A stretch of DNA of 64,000 nucleotides from Leptothrix cholodnii SP-6 (GCF_000019785.1 NC_010524.1:4824001-4888000); one strand, 5' to 3'. Counted from the stretch's first letter, positions 39,900-48,593 are shown. Numbers and translations: made by a program. Notes: generated by a model not told the origin, from the sequence alone.

Positions 39900-40250
39900 T
39901 CACCAGGACACGCTGATGTCGCCGCCGCTGACGAAGGTCTGGCACGCCAGGCGCATGCCGGCGGCGAGCTGTTCGGGCGTCAGCAGCTTCTTCTCTTTCG
40001 CCTTGACCGCGTCGGTGTGCTCGCGCCCGCTCTCGATCGTGCACTTGCAGGTGCCGCACAGGCCGCCGCCGCACTTGAACGGGATGCCGCCTTTCTCGCG
40101 CAGCGACACCCGCAGGATGTTGCTGTTGTCGGGCGCGGCCACCACCATCGAGGCGTTGTTCAGGAAGGTGATGCTGACCTTGGGGCGGGGCGCCTCGGCG
40201 GTCGCGGCCGTGGCCGTCGGGGCGGGGTTTTCCATGGTGTCGGTGCTCAT
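39900..40250 (-). CDS. [2Fe-2S] ferredoxin (plant/putidaredoxin-like), first
   Basis: This encodes 116 residues. The cluster ligands are CGGGLCGTC near residues 60-68 and a distal Cys in LACQTF near residue 102, giving the CxxxxCxxC...C pattern. A low-complexity Ala/Thr/Pro leader of 20 residues precedes the fold. Its start codon overlaps the stop of the 98-residue unknown (ATGA), so the two are translationally coupled. It should carry electrons to the oxygenase-like enzyme of the cluster. Confidence 0.85.
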   Translation of the reverse strand: MSTDTMENPAPTATAATAEAPRPKVSITFLNNASMVVAAPDNSNILRVSLREKGGIPFKCGGGLCGTCKCTIESGREHTDAVKAKEKKLLTPEQLAAGMRLACQTFVSGGDISVSW

Positions 40251-40543
40251 TGCTTGACCAGCTGGATGTCCATGCTGCCGAAGTGCGACAGGCTCTCGAG
40301 CTGGGCGCGTGCGGCGGCGAGGGTGTCGAACTTCTCGAGGAACTTCGAGGGCACGAGGTTGACCACCGGCTCGTCGGCGGATTCGTCGATCACGCGCACC
40401 TTGACCTCGTGTTCGATCGAGGCGACCACGAAGCCGGCGCGCTTGCGGCCGTAGAACAGGTAGTCGTAGGCCTCGACCTGTGCCATGCCGGGCGCCAGCT
40501 CGGTGCGGAACTGGCCGGGTTTGCTCGTCAGGATCACGTACAT
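40247..40543 (-). CDS. 98-residue protein of unknown function between two ferredoxins
   Basis: This encodes 98 residues, soluble, with no Cys, signal peptide or membrane helix. It starts MYVILTSKPGQFRTEL and has alternating strands (FVVASIEHEVKVRVID) and a C-terminal helix (LAAARAQLESL). Coupling to the ferredoxin gene by ATGA and position between two ferredoxins suggest an accessory or small subunit of the electron-transfer/oxygenase system. I do not recognise the family. Confidence 0.72.
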   Translation of the reverse strand: MYVILTSKPGQFRTELAPGMAQVEAYDYLFYGRKRAGFVVASIEHEVKVRVIDESADEPVVNLVPSKFLEKFDTLAAARAQLESLSHFGSMDIQLVKQ

Positions 40544-40589
40544 GGGTGTGTGGGCTCCAGGCTTCGAATGAGGGGGCGGTGCGGGGCGC

Positions 40590-40925
40590 TCAGGCGGCGG
40601 CTGCCGCAGCGGTGCCGGCCGGGGGCACGCAGACGGCGTCCTGCGACAGCTCGATGTCGTGCGTCACCCAGAGCTGGCAGGTCAGCCGGTAGCCCTGCCC
40701 GATGCGCTCGCCGAGCTGCTTCTTCTCTTTCCAGTTCGGTGCGGGCAGGTGCTCGGCACCCTTCAGGACCTGGCAGGCGCACTTGGCGCACTTGCCCATG
40801 CCGCACTCGTAGCGCAGGTTCGGATACGGGAACTGCTTGATGCCCGCGCGCACCACCAGGTTGGTGTCGGGCTTGACCTCGTCGGTGTACGTCTGGCCGT
40901 TGCTGTGGATGACGATGGTCGGCAT
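40590..40925 (-). CDS. [2Fe-2S] ferredoxin (plant/putidaredoxin-like), second
   Basis: This encodes 111 residues. Ligands are CGMGKCAKC near residues 41-49 and Cys in LTCQLW near residue 82. It ends in an Ala-only tail. It is the first gene of the minus-strand unit, whose promoter region carries the palindrome at 40961-40974. It is clearly different from the other ferredoxin (K-rich loop), so each may serve a separate partner. Confidence 0.85.
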   Translation of the reverse strand: MPTIVIHSNGQTYTDEVKPDTNLVVRAGIKQFPYPNLRYECGMGKCAKCACQVLKGAEHLPAPNWKEKKQLGERIGQGYRLTCQLWVTHDIELSQDAVCVPPAGTAAAAAA

Positions 40926-41297
40926 GCGGGTCTTTCGGGTGGGCTGCGCTGCAAGTTATGAATACTGTATACCAACAATGAAGCCGATTCAAGAGCCCTG
41001 TTGCCGTTCACGCCCTTTCGGCTTCGCTTCCGGGTCGTTTCGCCACCGAGGGCCGGGCGCATGGGTCGCGACCCGCCCGATGTCGCATCCTTTCTGCGGA
41101 CCTGCACCGCCTCCTTTCCAGCGCCTGCAACGGGCGCGGCCACTTGATCCCGAACAAGGGATGGCGTGCCGATGCGATTTTTTCGGCAGTGTTTGCATTG
41201 GCTCAAGTGTTAGTATACAGTATTCCACATGCCTTGTTCCTGGCATCGCTTCACTCCCGAGTCGATGCTTCAACCCGCCCTGCACCCGGAGCCTCCC
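40926..41297. promoter_or_regulatory. divergent promoter region with two GTATAC-type operators
   Basis: This 372-base gap separates the ferredoxin unit (minus) and the haem-oxygenase-fold enzyme unit (plus). AATACTGTATACCA at 40961-40974 and TAGTATACAGTATT at 41211-41224 share the core GTATAC(A)GTAT, read in opposite orientation. A possible plus-strand promoter TTGCAT (41193-41198), 17 bases, TACAGT (41216-41221) overlaps the second site, fitting repression. No gene is seen in the gap. Confidence 0.6.
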
Positions 41298-42029
41298 ATG
41301 ACCGCATTGATGAACCGCGACGAATTCCGTACCGCTCTCGAAAACGCCATCAAGGGCAAGAGCGCCAACAAGTCACCCTTCAGCGTCGCCTGGGCCTCCG
41401 GCCAGTTGAGCCGCGCCCACCTGGCGCGCTGGGCCGAGAACCACTATCACTACGTCGGCCCGTTCGCCGACTACCTGGCCTATCTGTACGCCCGCACGCC
41501 CGACAGCTACACCGAGGCCAAGGACTTCCTGCTGCAGAACATGTTCGAGGAAGAGATCGGCGGCGATCGCCACACCGACCTGCTGATCCGCTTTGCCGAA
41601 GCCTGCGGCACCACCCGCGAGCGCGTGATCGACCCCGACAACATGTCGCCCACCACCCGCGGCCTGCAGAGCTGGTGTTATGCGGTGGCGATGCGCGAAG
41701 ACCCGGTGGTGGCGGTGGCCGGCCTGGTGGTCGGCCTCGAATCGCAGGTGCCGTCGATCTACCGCCGCCAGACCCCGACGCTGCGCGACAAGTACGGTTT
41801 CACCGATGAGGAAGTCGAGTTCTTCGACCTGCACATCGTCTCCGACGAGATCCACGGCGAGCGCGGCTACCAGATCGTGCTCGAGCACGCCAACACGGTC
41901 GAGCTGCAGCAGCGCTGCCTGAAGATCTGCGAAGTCGGCGCGCAGATGCGCCTGCTCTACACCACCGCGCTGTACCACGACTACGTCGCCGCCGAGCTGC
42001 CGCTGTCGGACCTGAAGCTGGCCGCCTGA
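41298..42029 (+). CDS. CADD/TenA/PqqC-like haem-oxygenase-fold (HDO) iron enzyme
   Basis: This encodes 243 residues; ATG 41298 has CGGAG six bases upstream. The all-helical fold is shown by RWAENHYHYVGPFADYL (helix with ligand Glu/His), EEEIGGDRHTDLLIRF and DLHIVSDEIHGERGY, where paired His/Glu/Asp residues lie as in non-haem di-iron oxidases of the HDO group (CADD-like). Relatives cleave C-C or C-N bonds or hydroxylate amines with O2. Two ferredoxins and a reductase encoded beside it could supply electrons. I take it as the key oxygenative enzyme of the cluster; the substrate is unknown. Confidence 0.8.
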   Translation: MTALMNRDEFRTALENAIKGKSANKSPFSVAWASGQLSRAHLARWAENHYHYVGPFADYLAYLYARTPDSYTEAKDFLLQNMFEEEIGGDRHTDLLIRFAEACGTTRERVIDPDNMSPTTRGLQSWCYAVAMREDPVVAVAGLVVGLESQVPSIYRRQTPTLRDKYGFTDEEVEFFDLHIVSDEIHGERGYQIVLEHANTVELQQRCLKICEVGAQMRLLYTTALYHDYVAAELPLSDLKLAA

Positions 42030-42094
42030 GCGCGTGCGCCCGCACCTGCGGGCGCCGATCCGTCCGTCTTTTTGTCATTCCAGCAGGGGTCCCG

Positions 42095-43570
42095 ATGAGC
42101 ACCAGCCACGCACCGTCACACAGCACCGACGTGTTCCTCAATCACATCGACGGGCAATGGGTTCCGAGCGTCCAGAACCAGACCTTCGACAACCGGAACC
42201 CGGCTGACACGCGTGAGCTTGTCGGCCGCTTCCAGGCCTCCGGCGAGGCCGATGCGCTGGCTGCGGTGGCGGCTGCGCAGGCCGCTTTCGACGGCTGGAG
42301 GCGCACGCCGATCGGCAAGCGCGCGGCGATGCTGCAGTCGGCCGCCGACTACCTCGAGCGCCATGCCGCCCGTTTTGCCGAAGAGCTGACTCGCGAAGAA
42401 GGCAAGCCCCTGTCGCTGGCGAAAGACGAGTTCCTGCGCTCGGCGCAGACGCTGCGTTTCTATGCGGTCGAAGGCCAGTCCTTCAGCGGCGAGACCTATC
42501 CGAACGACGACCCCGAGATGCTGGTCTACAGCCAGCGCGAACCGCTCGGCGTGGTGACCGTGATCGCGCCTTGGAACTTCCCGGTCTCGATCCCGGCACG
42601 CAAGATCGCGCCGGCGCTGATCACCGGCAACACCGTCGTCTTCAAGCCCTCGTCGGACGCGCCGTTGAGCGGCCTGCGACTGGCCGAGGCGCTGATCCAG
42701 GCGGGGCTGCCCAAGGGGGTGCTCAACTACATCACCGGCCGCGCCAGCGAGGTCGGGCCGGTCATCACCACCGCGCCGGCGGTGCGCGCGATCTCGTTCA
42801 CCGGCTCGACCGGCGCGGGCGAGCAGATCCACCGCGCGGTGCCGCTGACCACGCGCCTGCAGATGGAGCTGGGGGGCAAGAATCCGCTGATCGTGATGGA
42901 CGATGCCGACCTCGACAAGGCCGTCGACCTCGTCATCAAGGGCGGCTTCTCCCTGTCGGGCCAGGCCTGCACCGGCACCAGCCGGGTGCTGGTGATGGCG
43001 TCGGTCAAGGCCGCGTTCACCGACCGGCTGCTGACCCGCGTGGCCGCTCTCAAGATCGGCCCGGGCATGAGCGCCGGCATGGACATCGGCCCGCTGGCCA
43101 CCGCCAAGCAGCTCGAGACCGTGCTGTCGTACATCGCCATCGGCAAAGGCGAGGCCACGCTGCTGTGCGGCGGCGAGCATCTGACGCACGGCGATTTCGC
43201 GCACGGCTATTACGTCTCGCCGGCGGTGTTCGACAACGTGACGCAATCGATGCGCATTGCGCAAGAAGAGATCTTCGGCCCGGTGATCGCATTGATCGAA
43301 GTGGCCGATTACGCCGACGCCATCGCCCGGGCGAATGACACCGAATACGGCCTCTCGGCCGCGATCGTCACCGGCAGCCAGCGGCATGCGCACAACTTCG
43401 CCAACGACATCCAGTCGGGCACCGTGAAGATCAATCGCACCACCACCGGCAACCTGATCAATGCGCCGTTCGGCGGATTGAAGCGCTCGAGCACGTCGAC
43501 CTTCCGCGAGTCGGGCCGCGCCGGGCTGGAGTTCTACAGCCAGATCAAGACCGTCTATCGCGGCCTGTGA
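42095..43570 (+). CDS. NAD(P)+-dependent aldehyde dehydrogenase
   Basis: This encodes 491 residues. Normal ALDH layout: APWNFPV near residue 168, FTGSTGAG near 242, catalytic Glu in MELGGKNP near 265 and catalytic Cys in GQACTGTSR near 298, and a late GPVIALIEV. It oxidises an aldehyde to an acid. It follows the HDO-type enzyme after 65 bases, so it probably removes the aldehyde that this enzyme releases. Confidence 0.9.
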   Translation: MSTSHAPSHSTDVFLNHIDGQWVPSVQNQTFDNRNPADTRELVGRFQASGEADALAAVAAAQAAFDGWRRTPIGKRAAMLQSAADYLERHAARFAEELTREEGKPLSLAKDEFLRSAQTLRFYAVEGQSFSGETYPNDDPEMLVYSQREPLGVVTVIAPWNFPVSIPARKIAPALITGNTVVFKPSSDAPLSGLRLAEALIQAGLPKGVLNYITGRASEVGPVITTAPAVRAISFTGSTGAGEQIHRAVPLTTRLQMELGGKNPLIVMDDADLDKAVDLVIKGGFSLSGQACTGTSRVLVMASVKAAFTDRLLTRVAALKIGPGMSAGMDIGPLATAKQLETVLSYIAIGKGEATLLCGGEHLTHGDFAHGYYVSPAVFDNVTQSMRIAQEEIFGPVIALIEVADYADAIARANDTEYGLSAAIVTGSQRHAHNFANDIQSGTVKINRTTTGNLINAPFGGLKRSSTSTFRESGRAGLEFYSQIKTVYRGL

Positions 43571-43597
43571 GCCGCACGCACAGAAGAAAGCATTGCC

Positions 43598-44077
43598 ATG
43601 AAGAAGTCCATCAAGCTCGAAGTCGAAGAAGCCCGCCACATGATTGCCGCCGCGGTGCGCAAGGCGGCCGAGATCGGCGTCCTCGAAACCGTCTGCATCG
43701 TCGATGACGGCGGCTATCCGATCGTGATGGAGCGCATGAACGGCGCGCGCATCACCGGCCCGCAGATCGCCTGGAACAAGGCCTTCACGGCCGCCGGCCA
43801 CAAGCGCTCGACGCACCTGTTCAATCAGGCTCCGAATGGTCCGGCATTGCCCGGCAATGAGGCCTTCGGCATCCAATTGAGCTTCGAGGGCCGCTTCGCG
43901 ATCTTCGTCGGCGGCTTTCCGATCGTCGTCAATGGCGAGGTGATCGGCGGCGTCGGCCTGAGCGGCGGCAATGGCGAGCAGGATACCGCCTGCGGCGTGG
44001 CCGCCTTGCAGGCCCTGGCCGAGCTGCTGCCGCAGCCCGACTACAGCGTGCTGGTGCAGGCCGACATCAAGAAGTAA
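43598..44077 (+). CDS. GlcG/HbpS family (DUF336) protein
   Basis: This encodes 159 residues. The segments VCIVDDGGYPIVMERMNGA, AWNKAFTAAG and FPIVVNGEVIGGVGLSGG identify the DUF336/GlcG fold. HbpS-type members bind haem or its degradation products; others occur in operons for glycolate or diol use. Here it lies between the aldehyde dehydrogenase and the ferredoxin reductase. Role in the pathway unknown; ligand binding or a small isomerase/lyase role are both possible. Confidence 0.85.
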   Translation: MKKSIKLEVEEARHMIAAAVRKAAEIGVLETVCIVDDGGYPIVMERMNGARITGPQIAWNKAFTAAGHKRSTHLFNQAPNGPALPGNEAFGIQLSFEGRFAIFVGGFPIVVNGEVIGGVGLSGGNGEQDTACGVAALQALAELLPQPDYSVLVQADIKK

Positions 44078-44102
44078 GCCCCGCCATCTCGCCGAGGTCA
44101 CC

Positions 44103-45098
44103 ATGCTTTATCGCGTTCAATTGCTCGAGACGAGCGAGTGCTTCGACGTCGAGCCCGACGAGACGATCCTGAGTGCGGCCCAGCGGGCGAATGTCGCGCT
44201 GGCCCATCAATGCCAGTTCGGCGCCTGCGGCACCTGCCGCATCAAGGTGATGCAGGGCGAGGTGGCCTACGCCGAGCCGCCGGCGGCACTGTCGGACGAA
44301 GAGGCCGCCGACGGTTATGCATTGGCCTGCCAGGCCTTGCCGCGCTCGGACGTGGTGGTGAGTGCGGCGCGCCCGCTCGCGCCCTGTTCCGACCCGCAGA
44401 CCGTCACGGCCCGGCTCGAATCGATCCGCCCGCTCACGCCCGATGTGCTGCACGTCGCGCTCGAGCTGCCGGCTGATCTGGAGCTGGTCTATCGCCCCGG
44501 CCAGTACGTCAACCTGCTGACGGACGGCGGCGTGCGGCGCAGCTTCTCGCTGGCGTCCAAACCCGACGGACGGCGCATCGACTTCCAGATCCGCCGCATC
44601 CCGGGCGGGCGCTTCACCGACCAGCGGCTGGCGCAGATGGCACCGGGCGAGGCCATCGATGTCGAACTGCCGCTCGGCAGTTTCTGCTTCCACCCCGAGG
44701 ACTACCGCCCGGTCGTGCTGGCGGCCACCGGCACCGGACTGGCGCCGATCAAGAGCATCGTCGAGTCGCTGATGGGCGACCCGGATTGCCCGCCGGTGGC
44801 GCTCTACTGGGGCGTGCGCACCGAGGCCGATCTCTACCTGCACGATGAAATCCAGCGCTGGCACGAACAGTTCGACGATTTCACCTACGTGCCGGTGCTG
44901 TCGCGTGCCGATGCCACGTGGCGCGGGCGCCGCGGCCACGTGCAGCAGGCCGTGCTCGAGGATCTGCCGGACCTGTCCGAGCACGCCATCTACCTGTGCG
45001 GCTCGCCGAACATGATTGCCGACGCCAAGCGGGCCTTCTGCGCCAGCGGCGCGAGTGCGGCGCACCTCTACGTCGACAGCTTCAACTTCCAGCCCTGA
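44103..45098 (+). CDS. [2Fe-2S] ferredoxin-FAD/NAD(P)H oxidoreductase (oxygenase reductase component)
   Basis: This encodes 331 residues with GAGG upstream. N-terminal plant-type ferredoxin domain with CQFGACGTC near residues 37-45 and a distal Cys in LACQ near 77; FAD domain with RRSFSLAS near 145; NAD(P) domain with AATGTGLAPIKSI near 210 and a C-terminal YLCGSPNM. This is the layout of phenol-hydroxylase-type and benzoate-dioxygenase-type reductases. It probably passes electrons from NADH to the stand-alone ferredoxins. It ends the plus-strand unit, just before a hairpin. Confidence 0.9.
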   Translation: MLYRVQLLETSECFDVEPDETILSAAQRANVALAHQCQFGACGTCRIKVMQGEVAYAEPPAALSDEEAADGYALACQALPRSDVVVSAARPLAPCSDPQTVTARLESIRPLTPDVLHVALELPADLELVYRPGQYVNLLTDGGVRRSFSLASKPDGRRIDFQIRRIPGGRFTDQRLAQMAPGEAIDVELPLGSFCFHPEDYRPVVLAATGTGLAPIKSIVESLMGDPDCPPVALYWGVRTEADLYLHDEIQRWHEQFDDFTYVPVLSRADATWRGRRGHVQQAVLEDLPDLSEHAIYLCGSPNMIADAKRAFCASGASAAHLYVDSFNFQP

Positions 45099-45105
45099 GC
45101 GCTGA

Positions 45106-45132
45106 ACCGCCGACCCGGCAAGGGTCGGCGGT
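45106..45132 (+). terminator. hairpin after the reductase gene
   Basis: ACCGCCGACCC (45106-45116) pairs exactly with GGGTCGGCGGT (45122-45132), an 11-bp perfect stem with a 5-base loop, eight bases after the stop codon. Only a short T-run (CGTTTCC) follows, so termination may be partial. Confidence 0.6.
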
Positions 45133-45160
45133 GCGCTCGTTTCCGACCCGATCCGAGTCC

Positions 45161-45196
45161 GGCCACCGCAGGTTTTTCACCTTCGGTGGCCTTTTT
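45161..45196 (+). terminator. Rho-independent terminator
   Basis: GGCCACCG (45161-45168) pairs with CGGTGGCC (45184-45191); an inner AGGT/ACCT pairing extends the stem, and TTTTT follows at 45192-45196. It ends the 41298-45098 transcription unit. Confidence 0.75.
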
Positions 45197-45288
45197 GCAT
45201 CTGCGTGCAAACGAGCGGGCCGGGTGGCTTCCCGGGCTCGCCCGCATCGATGCACCGACGCACCAGAACGGGGCTGATGCACTCTAAG

Positions 45289-45303
45289 GGTATACGGTAT
45301 ACC
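45289..45303. promoter_or_regulatory. perfect GTATAC-type operator palindrome
   Basis: GGTATACGGTATACC is a perfect 7-1-7 palindrome with the same core as the sites at 40961 and 41211. It lies 230 bases upstream of the permease gene at 45533 and is probably bound by one of the GntR regulators of the cluster. Confidence 0.65.
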
Positions 45304-45474
45304 AAACAAGAAACCAACATGGGATAGTCCGATCCAGGCAGGCAAGATCGCCTACGCTCGGAATGTCGCCCGGCGTCTGCGCCAGATCAAGGGCGTGGCA
45401 GGGCGGAGAGCCTGGATCGCTGCAGCTTGTGACAGAACATGGCCCGTAACGTGCTTATGTCTGCTCACGGTGCC

Positions 45475-45485
45475 ATACAGTATAC
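45475..45485. promoter_or_regulatory. second GTATAC-type operator before the permease gene
   Basis: ATACAGTATAC shares the core with the other three sites. Its centre lies about 184 bp from that of the perfect palindrome, leaving room for a DNA loop between the two. Between the terminator at 45196 and the permease start at 45533 I see no gene. Confidence 0.55.
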
Positions 45486-45532
45486 GAACGCACCATCAAC
45501 GTACTTCCCGCCAACTTACCTACAGAGGCTCT

Positions 45533-47062
45533 ATGGAAACAACCTTTTCGATCGGGGCGGCGCACTGGGCCTACCTGCTTGGGGTCGCGGTGATCGTCGT
45601 GACGATGATCTTCCGCGCCAACGTCGTGGTGCCGTCGATCGTCGCCACCTTCTGCGTTGCCTTGGCCTGGTCGGGCAGTCCGGTCTCGGCCATCGGCAGC
45701 ATCTTCGGCGCCAGCTTCGTGGCGGCCAAGGAGCTCTTCAACATCTTCCTCGTGATCGCGCTGATGACGGCGCTGCTCAATGCCCTGAAGGGGCTGCGCT
45801 CGGACATCCGCATGGTCGAGCCGTTCCGCGCGGTGATGAAGAACGGCCATGTGTCGTACTTCATCCTGGCTGGCGTCACCTACTTCATCTCGCTGTTCTT
45901 CTGGCCCACGCCGGCCGTGCCGCTGGTCTCGGCGGTGCTGTTGCCCGCGGCCATCGCCGCCGGCCTGCCGCCGCTGGCCGGTGCCGCCGCGATCGCGATC
46001 GCCGGCCAGGGCATGGCGCTGTCGTCGGACTACGTGATCGGCGTGGCCCCCGGCATCAGCGCCAAGGCGTCGGGCACGGTCGCCGCCGTGGTCGCCGACC
46101 GCGCGCTGGTGCTGTCGATGGTGGTCGGCGCGATCGCGCTGATCATGGTCTACGTCACGCTGCGCAAGCACTTCAAGGCGCCCAGCGGGGCCCTGCTCGA
46201 CCAGTGGCAGGCACAGGCCAGCGAAGGCGGCGCCGTGGCGCATGACGAAGGCACCACCCACAAGGCCGAGATCGCCCAAGGCACCCGCCGCGACGAGCCG
46301 CTCTTCAGCGAAAGCGACATCGACCGCGAGCTGCACGACATCGAGCGCAAGCGCGTCAAGTGGTCGAAGCTGTTTGCGGTCATCACGCCGATCGCCTTCC
46401 TGGGCGTGGTGGCGCTGATGGTGCTGCCCAAGTTCGTCGGCGGCCTGCCCACCATCAAGGGGGGCGACGCCGCCTCGCTGGTGGGGGGCATGGCGGCTGC
46501 GCTGATGATCTTCGCCACGCTGGCGATGCACGGCCCGCGCAAGATGCTCGACGCCAGCGCCGACCACATCACCGAAGGTTTCGTGTTCGCCTTCCGCGCC
46601 ATGGGTTCGGTGCTGCCGATCGCCGGCTTCTTCTTCCTCGGTGCCAGCGAGACGGCCGCCAGCATCCTCGGCCTGCCCGCGGACAAGACGCCCAGCCTGC
46701 TGTTCGAGCTGGTGCAGAGCGCGCAGCAGTGGATTCCGCACAACCCCTTGCTGGTCGGCTTCGGCGTGCTGATCGTCGGCATGATCACCGGCATCGACGG
46801 CTCGGGCTTCTCGGGCCTGCCGCTGACCGGCGCGCTGGCCGGCGCGATGGCCCCGGTCTCGGGTGTCGACGCCGCCACGCTGGCCGCCCTCGGCCAGATG
46901 GGCGCCATCTGGACCGGCGGCGGCACGCTGATCGCCTGGTCGTCGCTGATCGCGGTGGCCGGTTTCGCCCGCGTGCCGGTGCTCGATGCGGTGCGCGTGC
47001 TGACCGTGCCGGTGCTCACCGGCCTGGCGGCTGCGACGATCTTTGCCGTGACGTTCTTCTGA
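45533..47062 (+). CDS. ion-transporter (IT) superfamily permease, about 12 helices
   Basis: This encodes 509 residues with AGAGG upstream of ATG 45533. Two hydrophobic halves (about residues 10-215 and 290-509) are separated by a polar cytoplasmic loop of 70 residues rich in Glu, Arg and Lys. Motifs such as FFWPTPAVPLVSAVLLPAA and GIDGSGFSGLPL resemble gluconate/citrate/tricarboxylate carriers of the IT superfamily. It probably imports the anionic substrate of the regulon. The GGT-family gene follows five bases later. Confidence 0.72.
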   Translation: METTFSIGAAHWAYLLGVAVIVVTMIFRANVVVPSIVATFCVALAWSGSPVSAIGSIFGASFVAAKELFNIFLVIALMTALLNALKGLRSDIRMVEPFRAVMKNGHVSYFILAGVTYFISLFFWPTPAVPLVSAVLLPAAIAAGLPPLAGAAAIAIAGQGMALSSDYVIGVAPGISAKASGTVAAVVADRALVLSMVVGAIALIMVYVTLRKHFKAPSGALLDQWQAQASEGGAVAHDEGTTHKAEIAQGTRRDEPLFSESDIDRELHDIERKRVKWSKLFAVITPIAFLGVVALMVLPKFVGGLPTIKGGDAASLVGGMAAALMIFATLAMHGPRKMLDASADHITEGFVFAFRAMGSVLPIAGFFFLGASETAASILGLPADKTPSLLFELVQSAQQWIPHNPLLVGFGVLIVGMITGIDGSGFSGLPLTGALAGAMAPVSGVDAATLAALGQMGAIWTGGGTLIAWSSLIAVAGFARVPVLDAVRVLTVPVLTGLAAATIFAVTFF

Positions 47063-47067
47063 ACGCC

Positions 47068-48552
47068 ATGACTGCGATCCATGACGCAGGCCGCGCCGCG
47101 GCCCCGGGCGGCGTGATCGGCGAGCGCCAGATGGTGGCCTCGGGCCACCCGCTGGCGGTCGATGCGGCGCTGCGCATGCTGGCCGAAGGTGGCAGCGCCG
47201 TCGATGCCGCGATCGCCGCCGACGCCGTGCTCGGCGTGGTCGAGCCGATGGCCACCGGCATCGGCGGTGACCTGCTCGCCACCCTGGTCGCCCCCGACGG
47301 CAGCGCCACCTGCTACAACGGCACCGGCCGCGCGCCGGCCGCCCTGAGCGTCGACCTCGTCAGCCGGCTGCCCGGCCAGCGCATCGCCGAACGCCACGCC
47401 CTGTCGGTGACGACACCGGGCGTGGTGCGCGGCTGGCACGACCTGCACCGCGCACACGGCCGGCTGGCCTGGTCGCGCATCCTGGCGCCGGCCATCCGGG
47501 TGGCGCGCAACGGTTTTGCGGTGGCCCCGGTGGCGGCGCGCGAATGGGCGCTGTTCGACGCGGTGCTGCATGCCGACCCGAACTGCGCGGCGCTCTACCG
47601 CGCCGGCCGCGCGCCCCAGGCGGGCGAGCGGTACGCCAACCCCGAACTGGCCGGCCTGCTCGAAGCCGTCGCGGTCGAAGGCCCCGACGCCTTCTACCTG
47701 GGGGCGCCCGCGCGCGCCGCGGCCCGCGCCAACCAGCAGCTCGGCGGCGTGCTGAGCGCGGCCGATTTCGAGTGGCACCGCGGTGACTTCGCCACGCCGC
47801 TGTCGACCCGCTTCCGCGGCCTGACGGTGCTCGAATGCCCGCCTAACACGCACGGCCTGGCGGTGCTGCATGCGCTCGACGAACTCGAGCCGCAGGCGCT
47901 CGATGCGGCCGATCCGATGACCCACGTGGCGATGGCCGGCGCGATGGCACGCGCCATGGCGCATGCCAAGAAGACCGTCGCCGACCCGGCCGGCAACACC
48001 GTCTGCACCGTGGTGGTCGATGAGCAGGGCCTGGCCGTCACGCTGATGACGAGCGTGTTCAAGCGCTTCGGCTCGGCGATTGCCGTGCCGGGCTGCGGCT
48101 TCGTGCTGCAGAACCGCGGCTTCGGTTTCGCCGAGCCCGGCCACATCAACGGCCCCGGCCCGGGCAAGCGCCCGTATCACACCGTGGTGCCGGGTGCGGC
48201 GCTGAAGGATGGCCGCTTCCACGCCGGCTTCGGCGTGGTCGGCGGCGCGATGCAGCCGCAAGGCCATGTGCAGCTGCTGGTGCGGCTGGCGGCCTGGGGC
48301 GAGCCGCTGCAGGCCGCCATCGACGCGCCGCGCTGGCGCCTCGAAGGCACGCAGGCGCTGGCGATCGAGGACGGCACGCCGGCCCCCGTGCGCGAGGCCC
48401 TGCGCGGCGCCGGCTACACCGATCCGGTGGGGGCGGGCGAACTCGGCGGGCGCAGCGATTTCGGCGGCGCCCAGGTCGTGCTGCGCAGCGCCGACGGCCG
48501 GCTCGTCGGCGGCTCCGATCCACGCAAGGACGGCCTGGCGCGCGGCCTCTGA
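47068..48552 (+). CDS. gamma-glutamyltransferase (GGT) family Ntn-hydrolase
   Basis: This encodes 494 residues without a signal peptide, so unlike classical GGT it should be cytoplasmic. The large-subunit start (VASGHPLAVDAALRMLAEGGSAVDAAIA) is conserved. At the autocleavage site the family has T-T-H-x-S-V-V-D; here it reads NTVCTVVVD near residue 310, keeping the nucleophile Thr but replacing the second Thr and the His. It may act on a different acyl amide, or hydrolyse a product of the cluster. It is co-transcribed with the permease. Confidence 0.83.
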   Translation: MTAIHDAGRAAAPGGVIGERQMVASGHPLAVDAALRMLAEGGSAVDAAIAADAVLGVVEPMATGIGGDLLATLVAPDGSATCYNGTGRAPAALSVDLVSRLPGQRIAERHALSVTTPGVVRGWHDLHRAHGRLAWSRILAPAIRVARNGFAVAPVAAREWALFDAVLHADPNCAALYRAGRAPQAGERYANPELAGLLEAVAVEGPDAFYLGAPARAAARANQQLGGVLSAADFEWHRGDFATPLSTRFRGLTVLECPPNTHGLAVLHALDELEPQALDAADPMTHVAMAGAMARAMAHAKKTVADPAGNTVCTVVVDEQGLAVTLMTSVFKRFGSAIAVPGCGFVLQNRGFGFAEPGHINGPGPGKRPYHTVVPGAALKDGRFHAGFGVVGGAMQPQGHVQLLVRLAAWGEPLQAAIDAPRWRLEGTQALAIEDGTPAPVREALRGAGYTDPVGAGELGGRSDFGGAQVVLRSADGRLVGGSDPRKDGLARGL

Positions 48553-48593
48553 GCCACGCCGCCAGCATCCCGGCAGACAAGGCAGTACAAGAC

